A stretch of 64,000 nucleotides of DNA from contig NC_065879.2 in the NCBI RefSeq assembly GCF_932274485.2, positions 95,307,959-95,371,958 of the forward strand, written 5' to 3'. The stretch is from Patella vulgata (lineage: Eukaryota > Mollusca > Gastropoda > Patellidae). The position numbers and the translations under genes were made by a program. Position 1 is the stretch's first letter. Each line of letters starts with the position of its first letter. The notes under the pieces are model-generated. The model worked only from the letters and a program-made list of their open reading frames with translations, was not told the origin of the DNA and searched no databases. Shown here in pieces: positions 10,989 through 22,979 of the stretch.

Positions 10989-13012
10989 ATAAAGAATTCT
11001 TGATTCGCACGGAATTGTTTTAGCCGTGATCATTTTAAGTCATGCTTATGCCAAGATCTGGGTAAGTGTTAATTTAACTAGATATCAGAAAAGTACCACG
11101 TTTTCATAAATGTACTCTTTAGATAAATTGTACAATATTTCTCAGTTCACTAGTTACAATAAAATCGTGCATTATAGCTATTTTTATTTATTTATCCCTG
11201 GTGCTTCAAATTCAATTTAGGGTACCTCAACATATTTAAAAATATGTTTTAAAGCTTTAGGTCATTTTATTATATCTTCCTACCATAAATAATAGCCCGA
11301 ATTTAGGTATACCAAAAGTTAAAGAAATATAAACAGTTTTTGAGTCATTCAGATATGACTGCCAAAATTGTCACCAACACACATGTCGTGTTTAGGCTAA
11401 AATCTAACCAGAAAAATATTGTCAATACATAATAAAATTTATATTCCATTAATCAATTCCATCACGCCATTGGTTTGTCTTAAACTCGTCATTTGTGTTC
11501 ATGGGCATCAGGGTCGAGATGGCAACGTTATATGTTTTATTCGTCTAATTTACTATAAAACACAATATTCGGTTAGCGACACGGGTTAACGGCATATTAA
11601 TAGCTTTATTCACTGAGATGGTTCCTTTACTTATGGTTTATTTTTCGAATTGCTTTTTGTATTTATTTACAGAGGTTAAAAGTTCAAATGGACATATTTA
11701 GCACCTTCTTGTAAACCGTTGAAAGATTTAAAGTTTGGATTAAGGTTAAGTGAATGTAGGTCAAACATGCCGTTTGACAGAGTGTGTATTAGGGTGTTAA
11801 AGATTAAAAGTTATTATGTGTACAACAATAAAACTATTTCAATTTCAAGTTGTCTAATCCAGGTTGTTGTGAGGTATGCATCTTAGTGTTTTGACGACCT
11901 GAAAAATATACTTAATTTTATTTAATTTTATTTAAACTTTTTAGAATCTTAGGATGATTTAAACTAAGACCGGTTCCAGATTCAATAATACATATAGCAA
12001 GTATAACAAACCTTTAAACCTTGATACGTTCACTATTTCGGGCATTAAACTAATGGCTGATATTGTTTGTAGATAATACTAAGCCTAGGTTAACATCTTC
12101 AAAACATATCAATTTAATTCAAGCCTACTGTCCTAAACGCAGATATAGCACAATTATTAGATAATACGAATTAATTAAGTTAAGCATTCCCCAATCATGG
12201 GTGAGAGAAAATCAAACCAACTTGAATATAACAACAATGTCTTCCACCAACACGAGCCACGTGTTAGATGATGAATGAATTTGTGACACCGAATCAATTA
12301 AAATCTAAGTGTTGTTATGAAAAATGTCTCGGCTCTAAATTTGTAAAACTTATTTGTTTAAATTATTGGGAAAAGAATGGTTTCTTGTGTAATTTTCTTA
12401 TCATATGGAAAACCATTTTTTGTATTTTTAAAAATCCTAAATGTATTGACTTAGATTATAAAATTTTACATAATATATTATGGTCAACGGAAAAGCTATT
12501 TAAGATAGGTAAAGTAAGTGACGAATATTGCCCGGTTTGTAAACCAATGCACGAAGATATTCAATATTTACTAGATGTCATTATTAAACAGTTTTTTAAA
12601 CTTCTAATTAAGAATATAATGAAAATAAATATAAGTAGTAATGAATTAGGCACTGTAATTTTATTTGGTCTCCAGCGGTCAAGTAAAACTCCACCAATAG
12701 AGTTATGTAATATTATTATGTGTACAATACGATTAGCTATATATAATAGATAATACATCCTGCGTACACATCTACGAAAAGAATGAGAGTGCTAAAGATT
12801 TTATTTTAAAATTTAGTTAGCCTCCAGGGTTCAATGATGAGATAAGCATCGATTTTTAACTTTAAATAAAAGAAACAAAAAGTCTAATTTACTATAAAAC
12901 ACCATTCGGTTCGCGTCACGGGTTAACGGCATATTAATAACTTTATTCACTGCGATGGTTTCTTTACTTATGGTATATTTTTCGAATTAATTTACAACGG
13001 TTAAAAGTTTAC
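10989..13012 (+). repeat. Left arm of giant inverted repeat
   Basis: Consists of inverted partial block X (10989-11690), block Y and an inner copy of the 130-bp module (12885-13012). It mirrors 14385-16466. Compared with the right arm it lacks a ~70-bp stretch present at 15576-15647 and otherwise shows only scattered differences, for example CCAGGGTTCAATGATGAG here against the inverse of CTCATCATTTAACCCGGGAG. Confidence 0.85.
12268..12753 (+). CDS. 161-aa LINE ORF2 C-terminus-like ORF, left arm
   Basis: Encodes 161 residues with DYKILHNILWSTEKLFKIGK followed by a CPVC pair, then an Ile/Lys-rich tail. This arrangement (a helix with LHNIL..LFKIG, then a cysteine pair) is what one sees at the C-terminal end of many non-LTR retrotransposon ORF2 proteins; family membership is inferred from that pattern only. 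No catalytic motif is present. The protein is identical to the one on the minus strand at 14636-15121. It is intact from Met to stop but is probably a captured fragment, not a working protein. Confidence 0.5.
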   Translation: MMNEFVTPNQLKSKCCYEKCLGSKFVKLICLNYWEKNGFLCNFLIIWKTIFCIFKNPKCIDLDYKILHNILWSTEKLFKIGKVSDEYCPVCKPMHEDIQYLLDVIIKQFFKLLIKNIMKINISSNELGTVILFGLQRSSKTPPIELCNIIMCTIRLAIYNR

Positions 13013-13159
13013 AATCCAACATGATGTTGTTATATAGTCGTGAAAATGTGGTATATTTACTGTCGCATTGTAATTTTTCCTTGATTTTTCACCCGTGCGG
13101 GTATAGATAATCTTATAAATGAATACTTCTTAGAATACAAGACGATATTCATCCCAACT

Positions 13160-14300
13160 TTACATGTAATGTTTAATTATCTTTTTGATTGTGGTGTATA
13201 TCCAAATAGTTGGTCAACAGGAGTTATTATACCGTTATATAAAACGGGTGGCCCCCATGATGCTAACAACTATCGTGGTATAACCCTGAATAGTCATTTA
13301 GGTAAAATGTTCACGTCTATTTTTAGTAAGAGACTGCAGAACTTTAACTCTGAACATACTATATTATCAGATGCGATGTTCGGATTTAGAGAGGGTTTGG
13401 GTACTAGGGATGCAACTTTCACTTTACATAATTTAATACTTAAGACTTTGTCACAGAAAAAAGCGGCTATATTGCTGATTGATCGACTCTTCCAAAGCAT
13501 TTGATAATGTCTCGCACACAAAAATACGACAGAAACTACTCAAACATGGCGTAACCGGGAAACTTCTCAAATTGTTAAAATCTATGTACTCCCAAATACA
13601 ATCATGTGTCAAATTTAAAGGCGAATTTTCAGATTACTTTACATGTACCTCTGGCTTATTACAAGGCGAGTCTCTCTCACCATTTTTGTTTTCATTCTAT
13701 GTCACTGATTTGGAAACTAAACTGCTTAGCTGTAATAGTGAACCTATAAGTATTGGTGACATCAATTTGTGTCTACTAATGTATGCAGACGATACCGTAT
13801 TACTTAGCTACTCACCTGATAATTTACAGAATATGTGGAATGGTATAGATGAATATTGTTCGGTCAATTGCCTCGATTTAAATGCAAATAAAACGAAAAT
13901 CGTCGTTTTGAGGTAAGATCATGTGTAATGCAATGTGGTATTATAGACATATTTTAGTTGAAGTAGTCAGTAGCTTTAATTACCTTGGTATAATTTTCAA
14001 CTATAACGGTAAATTATCTGTTACCCGGAAAACTATAGCTCTATAAGGACAGAAATAATGCTTTAGTTTAATGCAAAACCATCAAAGACAACCATTTAAT
14101 ATACAAACCGGTTTAGCATTATTTGACACATACGTGGTCCCCGTTCTAAATTATGCATCAGAAGTCTTGGGATGTCATGCGGGAAGCCGATAATATAGAA
14201 AAGGTCAATAGGTCATTTTGAAAGAAAATGTAGGGTGTTAGAACATCAACAAGTAACGTATTAGTAGCCTTTGAACTTGGTAGACTTAGCTCCTTTAACA
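13160..14300 (+). pseudogene. LINE reverse transcriptase fragment at palindrome centre
   Basis: Frames 13169-13504 and 13479-13916 together show RT motifs in order: GVIIPLYKTGG, NNYRGITLNSHLGK, FGFREGLGTRDA, then DSSKAFDNVSHTK, SGLLQGESLSPFLFSFYV and the catalytic MYADDTVLLS. Between 13930 and 14290, broken frames resemble the thumb/connection (FNYLGIIFNYNG, FDTYVVPVLNYASE). At least two frameshifts and several stops are present. No endonuclease domain was seen. This is a non-LTR RT of uncertain clade, flanked by the two inverted arms, so it was either the target or the cargo of the palindrome. Confidence 0.85.
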
Positions 14301-14384
14301 CCCTAATACACACTCTGACCTACTTAGGCCTCTAAGACATGTTATGACTGAGCAAATCAGTTTAGAATATTTTCAATTAAACTT

Positions 14385-16466
14385 TTAACCGTTGTAAATT
14401 AATTCGAAAAATATACCATAAGTAAAGAAACCATCGCAGTGAATAAAGTTATTAATATGCCGTTAACCCGTGACGCGAACCGAATGGTGTTTTATAGTAA
14501 ATTAGACTTTTTGTTTCTTTTATTTAAAGTTAAAAATCGATGCTTATCTCATCATTTAACCCGGGAGGCTAACTAAATTTTAAAATAAAATCTTTAGCAC
14601 TCTCATTCTTTTCGTAGATGTGTACGCAGGATGTATTATCTATTATATATAGCTAATCGTATTGTACACATAATAATATTACATAACTCTATTGGTGGAG
14701 TTTTACTTGACCGCTGGAGACCAAATAAAATTACAGTGCCTAATTCATTACTACTTATATTTATTTTCATTATATTCTTAATTAGAAGTTTAAAAAACTG
14801 TTTAATAATGACATCTAGTAAATATTGAATATCTTCGTGCATTGGTTTACAAACCGGGCAATATTCGTCACTAACTTTACCTATCTTAAATAGCTTTTCC
14901 GTTGACCATAATATATTATGTAAAATTTTATAATCTAAGTCAATACATTTAGGATTTTTAAAAATACAAAAAATGGTTTTCCATATGATAAGAAAATTAC
15001 ACAAGAAACCATTCTTTTCCCAATAATTTAAACAAATAAGTTTTACAAATTTAGAGCCGAGACATTTTTCATAACAACACTTAGATTTTAATTGATTCGG
15101 TGTCACAAATTCATTCATCATCTAACACGTGGCTCGTGTTGGTGGAAGACATTGTTGTTATATTCAAGTTGGTTTGATTTTCTCTCACCCATGATTGGGG
15201 AATGCTTAACTTAATTAATTCGTATTATCTAATAATTGTGCTATATCTGCGTTTAGGACAGTAGGCTTGAATTAAATTGATATGTTTTGAAGATGTTAAC
15301 CTAGGCTTAGTATTATCTACAAACAATATCAGCCATTAGTTTAATGCCCGAAATAGTGAACGTATCAAGGTTTAAAGGTTTGTTATACTTGCTATATGTA
15401 TTATTGAATCTGGAACCGGTCTTAGTTTAAATCATCCTAAGATTCTAAAAAGTTTAAATAAAATTAAATAAAATTAAGTATATTTTTCAGGTCGTCAAAA
15501 CACTAAGATGCATACCTCACAACAACCTGGATTAGACAACTTGAAATTGAAATAGTTTTATTGTTGTACACATAATGAAAGAAATTGTGTTATTTCACAG
15601 CTGAATTGCATGGTAAGAACCGTAGAACCACCTTGTAGGGAATAACTTTTAATCTTTAACACCCTAATACACACTCTGTCAAACGGCATGTTTGACCTAC
15701 ATTCATTTAACCTTAATCCAAACTTTAAATCTTTCAACGGTTTACAAGAAGGTGCTAAATATGTCCATTTGAATTTTTAACCTCTGTAAATAAATACAAA
15801 AAGCAATTCGAAAAATAAATCATAAGTAAAGGAACCATCTCAGTGAATAAAGCTATTAATATGCCGTTAACCCGTGTCGCTAACCAAATATTGTGTTTTA
15901 TAGTAAATTAGACGAATAAAACATATAACGTTGCCATCTCGACCCTGATGCCCATGAACACCAATGACGAGTTTAAGACAAACCAATGGCGGAATGGAAT
16001 TGATTAATGGAATATAAATTTTATTATGTATTGACAATATTTTTCTGGTTAGATTTTAGCCTAAACACGACATGTGTGTTGGTGACTATTTTGGCAGTCA
16101 GATCTGAATGATTCAAAAACTGTTTATATTTCTTTAACTTTTGGTATACCTAAATTCGGGCTATTATTTATGGTAGGAAGATATAATAAAATGACCTAAA
16201 GCTTTAAAACATATTTTTAAATATGTTGAGGCACCCTAAATTGAATTTGAAGCACCAGGGATAAATAAATAAAAATAGCTATAATGCACGATTTTATTGT
16301 AACTAGTGAACTGAGAAATATTGTACAATTTATCTAAAGAGTACATTTATGAAAACGTGGTACTTTTCTGATATCTAGTTAAATTAACACTTACCCAGAT
16401 CTTGGCATAAGCATGACTTAAAATGATCACGGCTAAAACAATTCCGTGCGAATCAAGAATTCTTTA
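14385..16466 (-). repeat. Right arm of giant inverted repeat
   Basis: Mirror of 10989-13012: module (14385-14505), inverted block Y, then forward block X, which continues beyond the paired arm to 16825. It includes the extra stretch 15576-15647 that the left arm lacks. Confidence 0.85.
14636..15121 (-). CDS. 161-aa LINE ORF2 C-terminus-like ORF, right arm
   Basis: Translates to the same 161 residues as the plus-strand ORF at 12268-12753, including LHNIL..LFKIGK and the CPVC pair. Identity over the full length is a direct sign of recent duplication or gene conversion between the arms. No promoter or processing signal was identified. Confidence 0.5.
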   Translation of the reverse strand: MMNEFVTPNQLKSKCCYEKCLGSKFVKLICLNYWEKNGFLCNFLIIWKTIFCIFKNPKCIDLDYKILHNILWSTEKLFKIGKVSDEYCPVCKPMHEDIQYLLDVIIKQFFKLLIKNIMKINISSNELGTVILFGLQRSSKTPPIELCNIIMCTIRLAIYNR

Positions 16467-16834
16467 TGTAAGAATAGAGCTTTATAAGACCGTAAATGCA
16501 CCACACATTATGTCTCCATAAGATGGTAGCTATAATCTTTCAATCCAATCCCCTAATTAAGTATACCCCCACCGAATCATAAAAAAATTATAACATAGCA
16601 AAACGGTGTTTAATTCTGATCATCTAAATTATCAAATGATATTCGCCGAAGTAGTAACTGAGAAGGGCGTGTTTTAAGATATACATAATGTATCTTACTA
16701 TTTTTCGCTTATATAATTTGATTTTCAAATACAAACCATTAATACTTATCTTAGCATTAAAACAATCAACCATTTGTGGTTATATTGAAATCTGTAAAAG
16801 ACGCATTCTTTTTGAATATATTTAAAAAAAAAAA
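15770..16834 (+). repeat. Block X, right forward copy with A-run end
   Basis: Direct repeat of 9935-10985. It keeps GCATGACTT near 16410, which the left copy lacks, and ends TTTTTGAATATATTT followed by about 14 A. The A run could be a retroposon tail or chance. Confidence 0.8.
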
Positions 16835-16946
16835 AAAAGTTAAGTACAACAGTCCAGTAGGTTTTGCTGCATTGGAAAAAAACATATTAGTAACGCTTTT
16901 TCAACAAGCAATTGTTATACTCTTAGTGATTTGTAGAGCGTCAAAT

Positions 16947-17932
16947 CACAATGTTGCATTATAAACCTCAGAATGCCTCGTTCGGCATTTCTGTCCAAAC
17001 GAGGCAAAAACATGTCAAAATTTTTGCTCCGATTTTGCCTCGTTGTAACGAGGTAAAAAAAATACCTCGTTTCTCTGGAGTCTCAAAACGTGTTTTTTTT
17101 AAATTGCCCTGTTTTTGGAACGAGGTATTTTGTTCAGAACGAGGCTGGGTAAAATTCCAGTCATCTAGTTTTGGATTTGGGGAAATTCATTCTCCTTTTC
17201 CCATAAATACAGATTGCCCTATTATTTAATTATCAAACCAAACAGCATGTAATCAAAGAACGCTTGTATCCGCCATATGTAATATTGTCACGTGACATTG
17301 TTATGTTTTGTTTCGCTTTGGAAATGAAATGAAATGTTGTTTAACGTCCTACGCCTCTGCACCTAACCTGGGCTAATTGAAGACGGGCATACGCCATACA
17401 GTGTGCTATGAGGGAAATTTTGCCTGGGCAGCGGCGCTACGGCCTACTCTTATATCGAATTTCAACTGCCAAGGGATCTTTTACGTGCACGCCTATGTGT
17501 ACACGGGACCTCGGTTTTTCGTCCCATCCGAACGTCTAGGCAGCTGTCCTTGTCAGGCACTCCGTTCTGCATGTTTCGCTCGGGAAGCGTTTATTATACA
17601 TAATAGAACTCCAGTGTAGTAAGCCATAACTATGAACAATATCATGTCCGAAATAAATAATCTAATTTGTAGATCTGCAATTGGTAACATGATGGTCCGA
17701 ACATTATTTGTTGACAGCAAATACCGCTAATAATTATCTTAAATAAAATACCTCGTTTAGTAAACGAGGCAATTTTACCCAGCCTCGTTCTGAACAAAAT
17801 ACCTCGTTCCAAAAACAGGGCAATTTTAAAAAAAAACACATTTTGGAACTCCAGAGAAACGAGGTATTTTGACACGTTTTTGCCTCGTTTGCACAGAAAT
17901 GCCGAACGAGGCATTCTGAGGTTTATAGTGTT
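16947..17932. mobile_element. Foldback element with CCTCGTT/AACGAGG sub-repeats
   Basis: Left arm 16947-~17165 and right arm ~17745-17932 are inverted copies: TATAAACCTCAGAATGCC at the outer left and GGCATTCTGAGGTTTATA at the outer right. Inside each arm the heptamer CCTCGTT or its complement recurs about 7-9 times (GCCTCGTT, AACGAGGTA). No ORF of note. The spacer holds a SINE-A copy. Probably a non-autonomous foldback transposon; the target duplication is not clear. Confidence 0.8.
17325..17580 (-). mobile_element. SINE-A, 5'-truncated, inside foldback spacer
   Basis: Minus-strand SINE-A 3' two-thirds: tail (ATTTC)n as GAAATGAAATG, then GTTTAACGTCCTAC, GAAGACGGGCATACGCC, ATCTTTTACGTGCACGCC and GGCAGCTGTCCTTGTCAGG. 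The tRNA-like head is absent. It inserted after the foldback element. Confidence 0.85.
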
Positions 17933-17934
17933 AT

Positions 17935-18680
17935 GTAAGATATAATGGGTTGTTCAAACTTATTTGCTCGGTTTGTCTTTAGACAAGTATATGATATAAG
18001 ATTTAAGCTTAACAAGTATTCTTAACAAGTATTAACATCTATTGTCTAGTGTAAGATGTGTGATTCTTAATAATTAGTTTTCATTGTTCTGATACCAACG
18101 CCTATTTACTCGGCTTGCTATAAAAACAGACACTAAGTCATTAGCCTTTCATTGTTCTAAATCAACTATAGAGTCCCAGCTGTCAATCAGCCTCTATGTG
18201 CCTACAAGTTATCAGCTTAATTGTTTATATAACATGTAAACCCATCAGGATTGTCTGCCGAGATCACGTGCTTGTAAATATATTATCCAGTATTGAAATA
18301 TCTTCTAATCAAAAAGACTTTATGTATTATATCACATACTCATAAGTGGTGCCGTGAGCGACGAACCAGGGGTTATGACCAGACCAATGTTTTTAAAGTC
18401 CTGACCACTAGAAGATCGAAGCATTTTATTAAGAGGTAAATCTTTTTTCCGATCCTAATTATGGCAGCGGTTACTGCTGATATTAGCGTTATGTTTAATA
18501 ATTTAACTGCCGAAATAAGCGGTTTGTCTTCAACGCTTAAACATTATGTAGTAACTCAATTAGCTCAACAATTTTCTAGTATTAAGAAATATGACACTTC
18601 ACCTCCTGTATCTTGTTCAAAAATTAAATATATTGCTAGTATGAAAATTACTAAAACAAAGATATCTATTTAGTTTGTTT
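17935..18680 (+). mobile_element. Possible LTR-retroelement 5' end (fossil)
   Basis: A ~410-bp stretch with a TATAAAAA box-like site (~18120) is followed at ~18352 by TGGTGCCGTGAGCGACG, which resembles a primer-binding region after an LTR. Next comes a short 70-codon ORF (18461-18673) of gag-like position but unknown sequence. No pol, second LTR or envelope is seen. If real it is a broken 5' remnant; family not determined. Confidence 0.3.
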
Positions 18681-18689
18681 TACAAATGA

Positions 18690-20330
18690 GTTATGTTGAT
18701 TTTTTTTTAAATAATATGTAAATTATAATTGTTTGTTTCGAACACATTTTGGCTTAAAATTAGTAGTAACTATTGAATGCCCATAATTCGAAGTGAAATG
18801 TTTGTTGAAAAGAGATACTAATTAAACTGTCAAGTTACGCCAATCCCATTCAGACATATTGTTTTTAAAAGTCTACGCCTGTCACTGTTACATCAATTCA
18901 ATTATCAAAATTATTAGAAGTTAATATTGAAAATATTATTCTGTTTAATCTGTTCACCCGATATCAGATAAGTCAGCTTTAATCGGAAGTATTGATGCCA
19001 CATACTATGTAAAAAAAACCTAAGAGACAGACGACGGTGTACAGGGAGACGTGTGTAATGACATACTAACAATGATTTCATAAACGTATGCAATTGGCTA
19101 TAACATCAGATGTTGCAATCTCAGGTTTAAAACTACTCATAAAATTATTTTTATACAAGACATTTACTCTTTTTAAATGAATTTGTGCTGCTGCTCTAAA
19201 ATATTTGAAGAGTACAGTCAACAACCTGTTAGTAATGTGAATTCTTCCAACGAGACGTGATACTATGTTATTTTTTACATTTTACGTGAAGCCCCTTTTA
19301 CATTATTATATGCTATTATCAACTAAATATTTACCCAGTTCAAAGTAATACCAGAATAATATACTTACTATTGTCGTAAAGTTTAAAATGTCGCTGTATT
19401 TTTGTGTGAACTGTTTACTTCAACAACTTGCCTTTAACTGACTATCTAAAATATAATTCATATTGAGTGTAATGCATTAAAAGATTCCCCGGGGACCTGA
19501 ATGCACCTGAATAATAACAATAAGCTATATACAATAGAGACTGTTGGGGTGATTTACATATGGGTTATATTTAGTTATGTTAAAAAATGTAGTGCACCTG
19601 TAAAAACGGTATGCTTAAAGATCTGTCAGTCAATTAGACGTGGGTTAAATAAGTAGAGTACCTTTTACAGAAATCTTCATAGCTAATACAATTTTACTAT
19701 TTGAGATTTCTACTTTTTTGATTATGTCCAAAAACTGAAAGTTGTTTTTTTTCCGAGAAATGTTTTTGTTTCTGTATTTTGCCGCTAGCTCATTTATGAT
19801 CTAAGAAATTAGATTGGAATCGAGTTCTGATAATGATTGCATATTTTTTCAACTGGTCAAAAATAGAAAGCCAAACTACAAAATACTGTAACCGATCAAC
19901 AGTGCAGATTTATGCAGATTTATGAATTATGATTAAATTATATTACAAGTTTAAGAATAATAAACGGGAAGATAAAGACGGGTCTTATGCATTTAAATAA
20001 AAACAAATAACTTCCAAACATATAGGTAAATAAGCGCTATGAATTCCAATGAAAATATATATTTGAAACAAATCTGATTAGCCCCTATAGAACACAACCT
20101 AAAAAATATTAAGACCAGCCCATTTATGAAAAAAGGATCATCCCCCAAAATGTTGCAAGAGAAGATTTTTTGTGGTTTCTGGTAGTGCTGGGTGTACTGA
20201 ATGACATCCAAAGCGTTTACCAAAATGTGAGTACATGAAAGTCCCAAATTTTGATGTCAAATACCAGTTATTTGAATGGTAAAACTTCAAACAACCATAA
20301 AGTAGTCAATGTTGTAAAGGAATTAAACTA
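18690..20330. other. AT-rich DNA, nothing recognised
   Basis: No motif-bearing ORF. The minus-strand ORF 20247-19993 has no recognisable domain. Confidence 0.45.
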
Positions 20331-20334
20331 GCAC

Positions 20335-20720
20335 CTGCAATAATGAAATGGTTTTCAGATGACCAATGCCCCCTTGTACCATTGTCGAAGGTACCCCTAC
20401 CCTAAATTTATAAATGGGCATAATTACACTGTTTTATTATAATATGGTCTCTAAGTTAATGTTTTTGGGATCCATTTTATTATTTGAAGATATATCCAGT
20501 GGTTTTGTCGGGTACCGTATCCCAGTTTCAGGAGTATCCCTTTTGAAATAGACCTACCCCTGCACTGCTTTATCATAATATAGCAACTTTGGTATCTGAA
20601 CTATTTTTTTGTGTCAGTATTTCATTTCAAGATATGCTCAGTGGTTTTAAATGTCCCCTTATACCATTTGCATTGTATTGGTACACCTCCAAAACACAGT
20701 GAACCCACATTTATCAATAT
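20335..20720 (+). repeat. Imperfect ~150-bp tandem repeats
   Basis: Recurrent phrases such as GATATATCCAGTGGTTTT / GATATGCTCAGTGGTTTT, CTTTATCATAATATAG / TTTTATTATAATATGG and GTACC..TACCCCTACC suggest two to three diverged units. Function unknown. Confidence 0.4.
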
Positions 20721-20799
20721 TCGTAACTCTGCACTAGCTACTATCACATACTGGCTTTGTGGTATGTACATGTGTTTAGAGGGATTCCCCTACCCCGTA

Positions 20800-22975
20800 A
20801 CCGATCTGGAGAGAGCTTATGATACCACATGAAAATATGGTATCATGCGCGACCTGCATAACCACGGTCTGTGGGGGCGCTTACCTATCTTCATTAAAAA
20901 CTTCTTAGAAGATAGGTCGTTTAAGGTACGCTTGGGATCAATTTTCTCTGACCATTGAAATGGGGGTTCCGCAGAGAAATATATTGTCTCCCACGCTCTT
21001 TTTCTCTGACCCATTTCCACAGGAAATGGGGGTTCCCCACACTCTTTGCAATAAAACTTAATACGATACCAACGTGCCTTAAACGTGGGGTCGACGGTTC
21101 TCTTTATGTTGATGATTTTCAGATGCGTTATGGATCGACAAGTATGCAGACAATCGAACGTCAGTTGCAGCTTTGCTTGAATTCTATTCAACGATGGGCA
21201 ACTGACAATGGATTTAGATTTTCGAAATCCAAGACTGTGTGCATGCACTTCTGTCACAGAAGACGTTTACATCCTGATCCGAAACTTACGCTGGATGGTA
21301 TACCCATTCCAGATGTAGATGAAACCAAATTCTTGGGTTTGATATTTGATAAGAAATTATCATTTATCCCTCATATTAAAACCCTGAAAAAGAAATTTCT
21401 GAAAGCCCTGTAGTACTATCAGATGGTCAATCTGTAATATTCAATCTTCACGCTGTGTTTTCTTCCGGGACGAAGTTACAACTACAGTTACAACACTGGA
21501 AGTGTTACAATTCTTCCTAGTCTCAAATATGATATATGTTTTATAACAAAGTAAAATGAATATGACCAACATGCTCATAAATCTATAGCTAAGTTAACGT
21601 ATCACAATAACCAGCATATACTTTCTATATTTGTGATTATGAAGTTTAGAATCAATAATATGAACAGTATAGGAGTAGGACGTTAAACCCCATTTCATTT
21701 CATTTCAATAATATGAAAGATAACGCTATTGTTCTAGCCATCATATTTCTCCATTCTTTGTCTTTAGACCCCCTGTCTTGTTATTGTCAAAATTTTCATC
21801 AACAATTTTAATTTGCGTTTCAGACTTTAACTTATACCATAGCTAATATTTTGACAATGGAGAATCAGTCAAGGCAGTATTGCGAATACCCCTTGCTTTA
21901 GGACTCCACCGTGGGCTGTATCTCCCCCAAAGATTGATTTCAATCTTACACAACATAAAAAGGGAGATACTAGTTCCACGGTGTTTCAATCTCTATTTCT
22001 AGAGCTAAGGTCTAAATATGGTGATTATGCTCCTATTTACACAGACGGTTCCAAAGATGGCGATCGGGTAGCTACGGCTACCGTCACGCCATCTGACACC
22101 ATTTCTGCTGCTTCCATATTTACTGCTGAACTCCAGGCTACTTTCGGGCTTTGGAGTTCATTAAATCTTTATCTTTAAAACACATTTTATTTACATTATA
22201 AATAATAAGCAGTTTGTGCACCCTTTAGTAGCAGACATTTATCGTCTGCTACTATCACACGAGTTTAACGGCAAGGACACCGTCCTTTGCTGGCTCCCCA
22301 GTCATGTTGATATTAAAGGGAATGATCAAGCGGACTAAGCTGCCAAGTCTGCTTTAGATATTCCCATATCACAATTTCTTTTACCTTTCACCGATTTTAA
22401 ATCGTCCATTAACTTTTTTTTATATATTACCGCTGGCAAGGGTCTTGGGATCTTGCAGACACACACAAACTTCATCACATTAAGCCTCTCTTAGGAGACT
22501 GGTCAAGCTCCCATAGAACTAACAGGAAGGATGAAGTTGTTTTGTGTCGCTCTCGCATTGGTCATACTATTGTTTAACTCATATTTTCATTTTAAAGCGA
22601 GAGCCTCAACCAGAATGTTAAGCACATTTTGATTGAGTGCAAGCATTTCAAGGATATTAGATAGAATTTTTACCATTGTCAGTCATTACATCACATGTTT
22701 GCCCAACTGGGTTTATATTGTAAAGTGTTAGACTTTTTAAAAGAGACAGGATTTTATCATAAATTTTAATTGTATATATATCATTTCATTTTTGTATTTA
22801 ATATTTATATGCATAAAATGTTGTATTTTATTTTTAATTTTACTAACTGTGATATTGTTTTTATTTATTTATGCATATAATATTTTTATGTTACATAGTT
22901 TAGCCTGTCTCGTAATATAGCCCGGTTGGAGCTGGCGTGCCATAAAACCACATTTCATTTCATTTCTACCCCGTA
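20800..22975 (+). mobile_element. I-group LINE (RT + RNase H + 3' tail), broken
   Basis: Several frames together give a non-LTR ORF2. RT fingers/palm: DLERAYDTT then WKYGIMRDLHNHGLWGRLP. Catalytic box: GSLYVDDFQM (20955-21413 frame), followed by NGFRFSKSKTVCMHF and FLGLIFDKKLSFIPH. RNase H: IYTDGSKDGDRVATATV and SIFTAELQA (21981-22178). Next come a WLPSHVDIKGN-like frame and a cysteine/histidine C-terminal region (IECKHFKDI-like). The 3' UTR ends GGAGCTGGCGTGCCATAAA then CATTTCATTTCATTTC (22970). RNase H within a LINE is diagnostic of the I group. There are many stops, so it cannot encode a protein. A 42-bp SINE-A tail sits inside it at 21665-21706. Confidence 0.85.
21665..21706 (+). mobile_element. 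Ultra-short SINE-A insertion (tail only)
   Basis: Only 42 bp: the terminal AGTAGGACGTTAAACCCC and (ATTTC)n of SINE-A. It is flanked by a perfect 11-nt direct repeat AATAATATGAA (21654-21664 and 21707-21717). A severely 5'-truncated target-primed insertion. Confidence 0.9.
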
Positions 22976-22979
22976 ACTT

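Larger units (their letters stand above)
9935..16834. mobile_element. Giant composite inverted-repeat element
   Basis: A ~6.9-kb structure built from mirrored blocks. Block X (~1.05 kb) lies forward at 9935-10985 and again at ~15770-16825; part of it is inverted at 10989-11690. Block Y (~1.2 kb, with a 161-codon ORF) lies at 11690-12885 and is mirrored at 14505-15770. A ~130-bp module from the start of X also closes the inner end of each arm. The net result is arms of about 2.0 kb (10989-13012 against 14385-16466) around a 1.37-kb centre holding LINE RT sequence. Right-hand block X ends in an A run (16820-16834). The arm ORFs translate identically, so the arms are young or homogenised. The mechanism is unknown. 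Confidence 0.85.

Noticed and set aside
9935-16834. Block X direct repeats read as LTRs
   Set aside because: A partial inverted copy sits inside, no primer-binding site or LTR-element pol is present, and the RT at the centre is of the non-LTR type.
20817-21257. 146-codon minus-strand ORF
   Set aside because: It is antisense to the LINE RT frames on the plus strand, which carry real motifs.
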